Of a stretch of DNA of 6,945 nucleotides, positions 5,519 to 6,945 are shown piece by piece. Each line of letters starts with the position of its first letter. Positions within the stretch are counted from its first letter, which is position 1. Source of the DNA: CAYMDP01 sp964389375 (GTDB lineage: Bacteria; Bdellovibrionota; Bdellovibrionia; Bdellovibrionales; UBA1609); assembly GCA_964389375.1 (NCBI GenBank), contig CAYMDP010000078.1, positions 1 through 6,945 on the forward strand. Reading direction: 5' to 3'. Position numbers and translations under genes: made by a program. Below the pieces are notes generated by a model. It was not told the DNA's origin. It worked only from the letters and a program-made list of their open reading frames with translations, and searched no databases.

Positions 5519-6945
5519 TTAGGGATTGATGGTTCCACCGTTGTTGACCAAAGCTTCGTAAGTCAGGGTTCCGCCGGCTCGATTTATGACGGTCCCATTT
5601 TCAAGGGTCAATACGCTATCGACTCCTGAGGCGTTTCCAATGGTTAGGTCATAACCTAGCATATTCACAATTCCGGAATTCACCAGCATATCCGCACCGG
5701 TATTATTGATAATGATGTCCGAGGCGAAATTTACGGCCGCACCTCCGGTTTTACTAATCGTTAAACTTCTGGGAAGCTGCTCTCCGACAGCGGCCGTGAT
5801 CGTGGCATTTGTATTTCCGTTCATCTCAATTTCAGTGGTCGATCCAGATGAATAGGTATTAATATGGTTGAAGTTTTTTGCCACTTGAATTTTTCCATTC
5901 AACAGATAAGCCGCATTCGTATTGATATCGAGTTCAAAATTTCCAAGTATAATCATTGTCCCATTGATAGACCTTGATCCACACTCTTCAAATCGGACAT
6001 TCTGAAATTGGATTGGACCAGGCGTATATGTGTCGGTAGCCCAACAATCGGTCACCCTTAAATTCCAAAATGTTGCGGTAGAATCTGCAGCAAAATTGAC
6101 TGCCCCTGCGGAAATATACTGGATCCCTGCAAAGCTCACGTTTCCGGTAAAGGTGACACTTCCAGAGGCCTTATCAAAGATTGGACGGCCGACTTTCGAA
6201 GTGTTGGATCCCGGAACTCCACTGGTCGTCACAGTTTGATTGGCTGTTCCCATAAACCGTAGTCTGAAGCGATAGAAGTCTTCCATATTAGTAACCGTAA
6301 GATTTCCGTAAAGCTGAATCTCACCATCAAATCCTGCGTTATAAGCACTCACATTCACAGTCATATTCCCAAGAATAGGAAGCGCTGACCCCAAATAAAT
6401 ACCGCCGTTACCGGTAAAGTTGGCATGATAAAGGGAGTCTCCGCCGAAGTCATAGTTTGCATCTCCCCAACCCGCATTATAATGAAGGTTGGTGGTACTG
6501 TTATTGTGATTGAAGGTCGCAGCCGGAGCGATTGCCACGTCAGCTCCACTTAAACTTAAAGTTCCAGAAGTGGAAGTAAATGTTCCGCCAGAAATTTGAA
6601 GAAATCGACCCATAGTAATTGTCGAGTTTCCACCGTTGAAAGTTCCAGACTTCTGATCCCAGCCTTGAGTGCCAACTGTTAAAGCCACGCCAGCACTTTG
6701 AGTGATGGTTCCTGTATAATCCGCCAAAAGACGAATCCCTCGGACGTTTGGATTTACGTTGATCGTCGCATTACAAGTTCCCCCGCAGAAGGCATTACTA
6801 AAAGCTGCAGTATGAGTCGGCCCTGGGGCAACTCCTCCGGACCAGTTTGCATTGTTATTCCAATCCGTATTTCCACCCCCACCGGTCCAATGGAAATCGT
6901 AGTCAACAAAGCCTGCGCAGTTAATTGTCCCGTTATTTGTCAGGG
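5519..6945 (-). CDS. Large beta-helix-like surface protein, C-terminal 474 residues (start outside window)
   Basis: The frame is open from the right edge to the TAA at 5519-5521, with no stop in between and no upstream signal peptide. A TTG at 6725-6727 is not a plausible start because matching coding sequence continues upstream of it. Near the window edge is WTGGGGNTDWNNNANWSGG, a motif of the W-x-G-x-x-G...W-x-x-x-x-N-W type found in filamentous adhesins and autotransporter-like passengers. Short strands rich in Gly, Asn, Thr and Ser follow (NGGNSTITMGRFLQISGG, GTLSLSGADVAI, LTISKTGGAAVNFAS), the pattern expected of a right-handed beta-helix. The C-terminus ends LVNNGGTINP, echoing LTNNGTINC near the window edge, so the visible part looks like one whole module of a tandem repeat. 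No beta-barrel translocator, LPXTG motif or membrane segment is visible at the C-terminus. Likely roles, by inference, are surface adhesion or a secreted structural fibre. Confidence 0.8.
   Translation of the reverse strand, partial: LTNNGTINCAGFVDYDFHWTGGGGNTDWNNNANWSGGVAPGPTHTAAFSNAFCGGTCNATINVNPNVRGIRLLADYTGTITQSAGVALTVGTQGWDQKSGTFNGGNSTITMGRFLQISGGTFTSTSGTLSLSGADVAIAPAATFNHNNSTTNLHYNAGWGDANYDFGGDSLYHANFTGNGGIYLGSALPILGNMTVNVSAYNAGFDGEIQLYGNLTVTNMEDFYRFRLRFMGTANQTVTTSGVPGSNTSKVGRPIFDKASGSVTFTGNVSFAGIQYISAGAVNFAADSTATFWNLRVTDCWATDTYTPGPIQFQNVRFEECGSRSINGTMIILGNFELDINTNAAYLLNGKIQVAKNFNHINTYSSGSTTEIEMNGNTNATITAAVGEQLPRSLTISKTGGAAVNFASDIIINNTGADMLVNSGIVNMLGYDLTIGNASGVDSVLTLENGTVINRAGGTLTYEALVNNGGTINP

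Overview
The window looks like chromosomal DNA from a Gram-negative predator-type bacterium of the Bdellovibrio kind (Bdellovibrionota). The basis is a TIGR02147/DUF4423-type regulator, a family especially common in that group, together with many exported proteins and an outer-membrane barrel protein with a C-terminal aromatic residue. This assignment is inference. No rRNA, tRNA, CRISPR array, transposase or integrase was found.

Layout. Positions 1-102 (minus) hold the first 34 codons of an exported protein that runs off the left edge. Positions 362-1375 (minus) encode an exported, mostly helical protein of unknown function. It diverges from an unusual gene at 1635-2414 (plus), a leucyl/phenylalanyl-tRNA-protein transferase (Aat) homologue whose best-supported start gives it a signal peptide. 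That gene converges on a minus-strand pair: a small outer-membrane barrel protein (3026-3562) followed by a probable lipoprotein (2521-2973). The 106 bp between the Aat-like gene and the lipoprotein gene is almost entirely one long imperfect palindrome. The barrel gene diverges from a TIGR02147-family regulator (3706-4563, plus) across a 143-bp region packed with inverted repeats. The regulator overlaps by 4 bp (ATGA) an exported protein of unknown function (4560-5477). From 5519 to the right edge (minus) lies the C-terminal 474 residues of a large, Asn/Gly/Thr-rich, beta-helix-like surface protein. It is open through the right edge and its start is outside the window.

How the genes may work together. 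Every gene except the regulator appears to carry an export signal or to be part of a surface protein, so this is a cell-envelope neighbourhood. The regulator and the 305-residue exported protein are probably translationally coupled. The regulator may control itself and the divergent barrel/lipoprotein pair through the repeats between them. The Aat-like protein is the most surprising item: it combines a cytoplasmic, aminoacyl-tRNA-dependent enzyme fold with an apparent Sec signal, and a normally conserved stretch after the Asp-x-Gln motif is changed.
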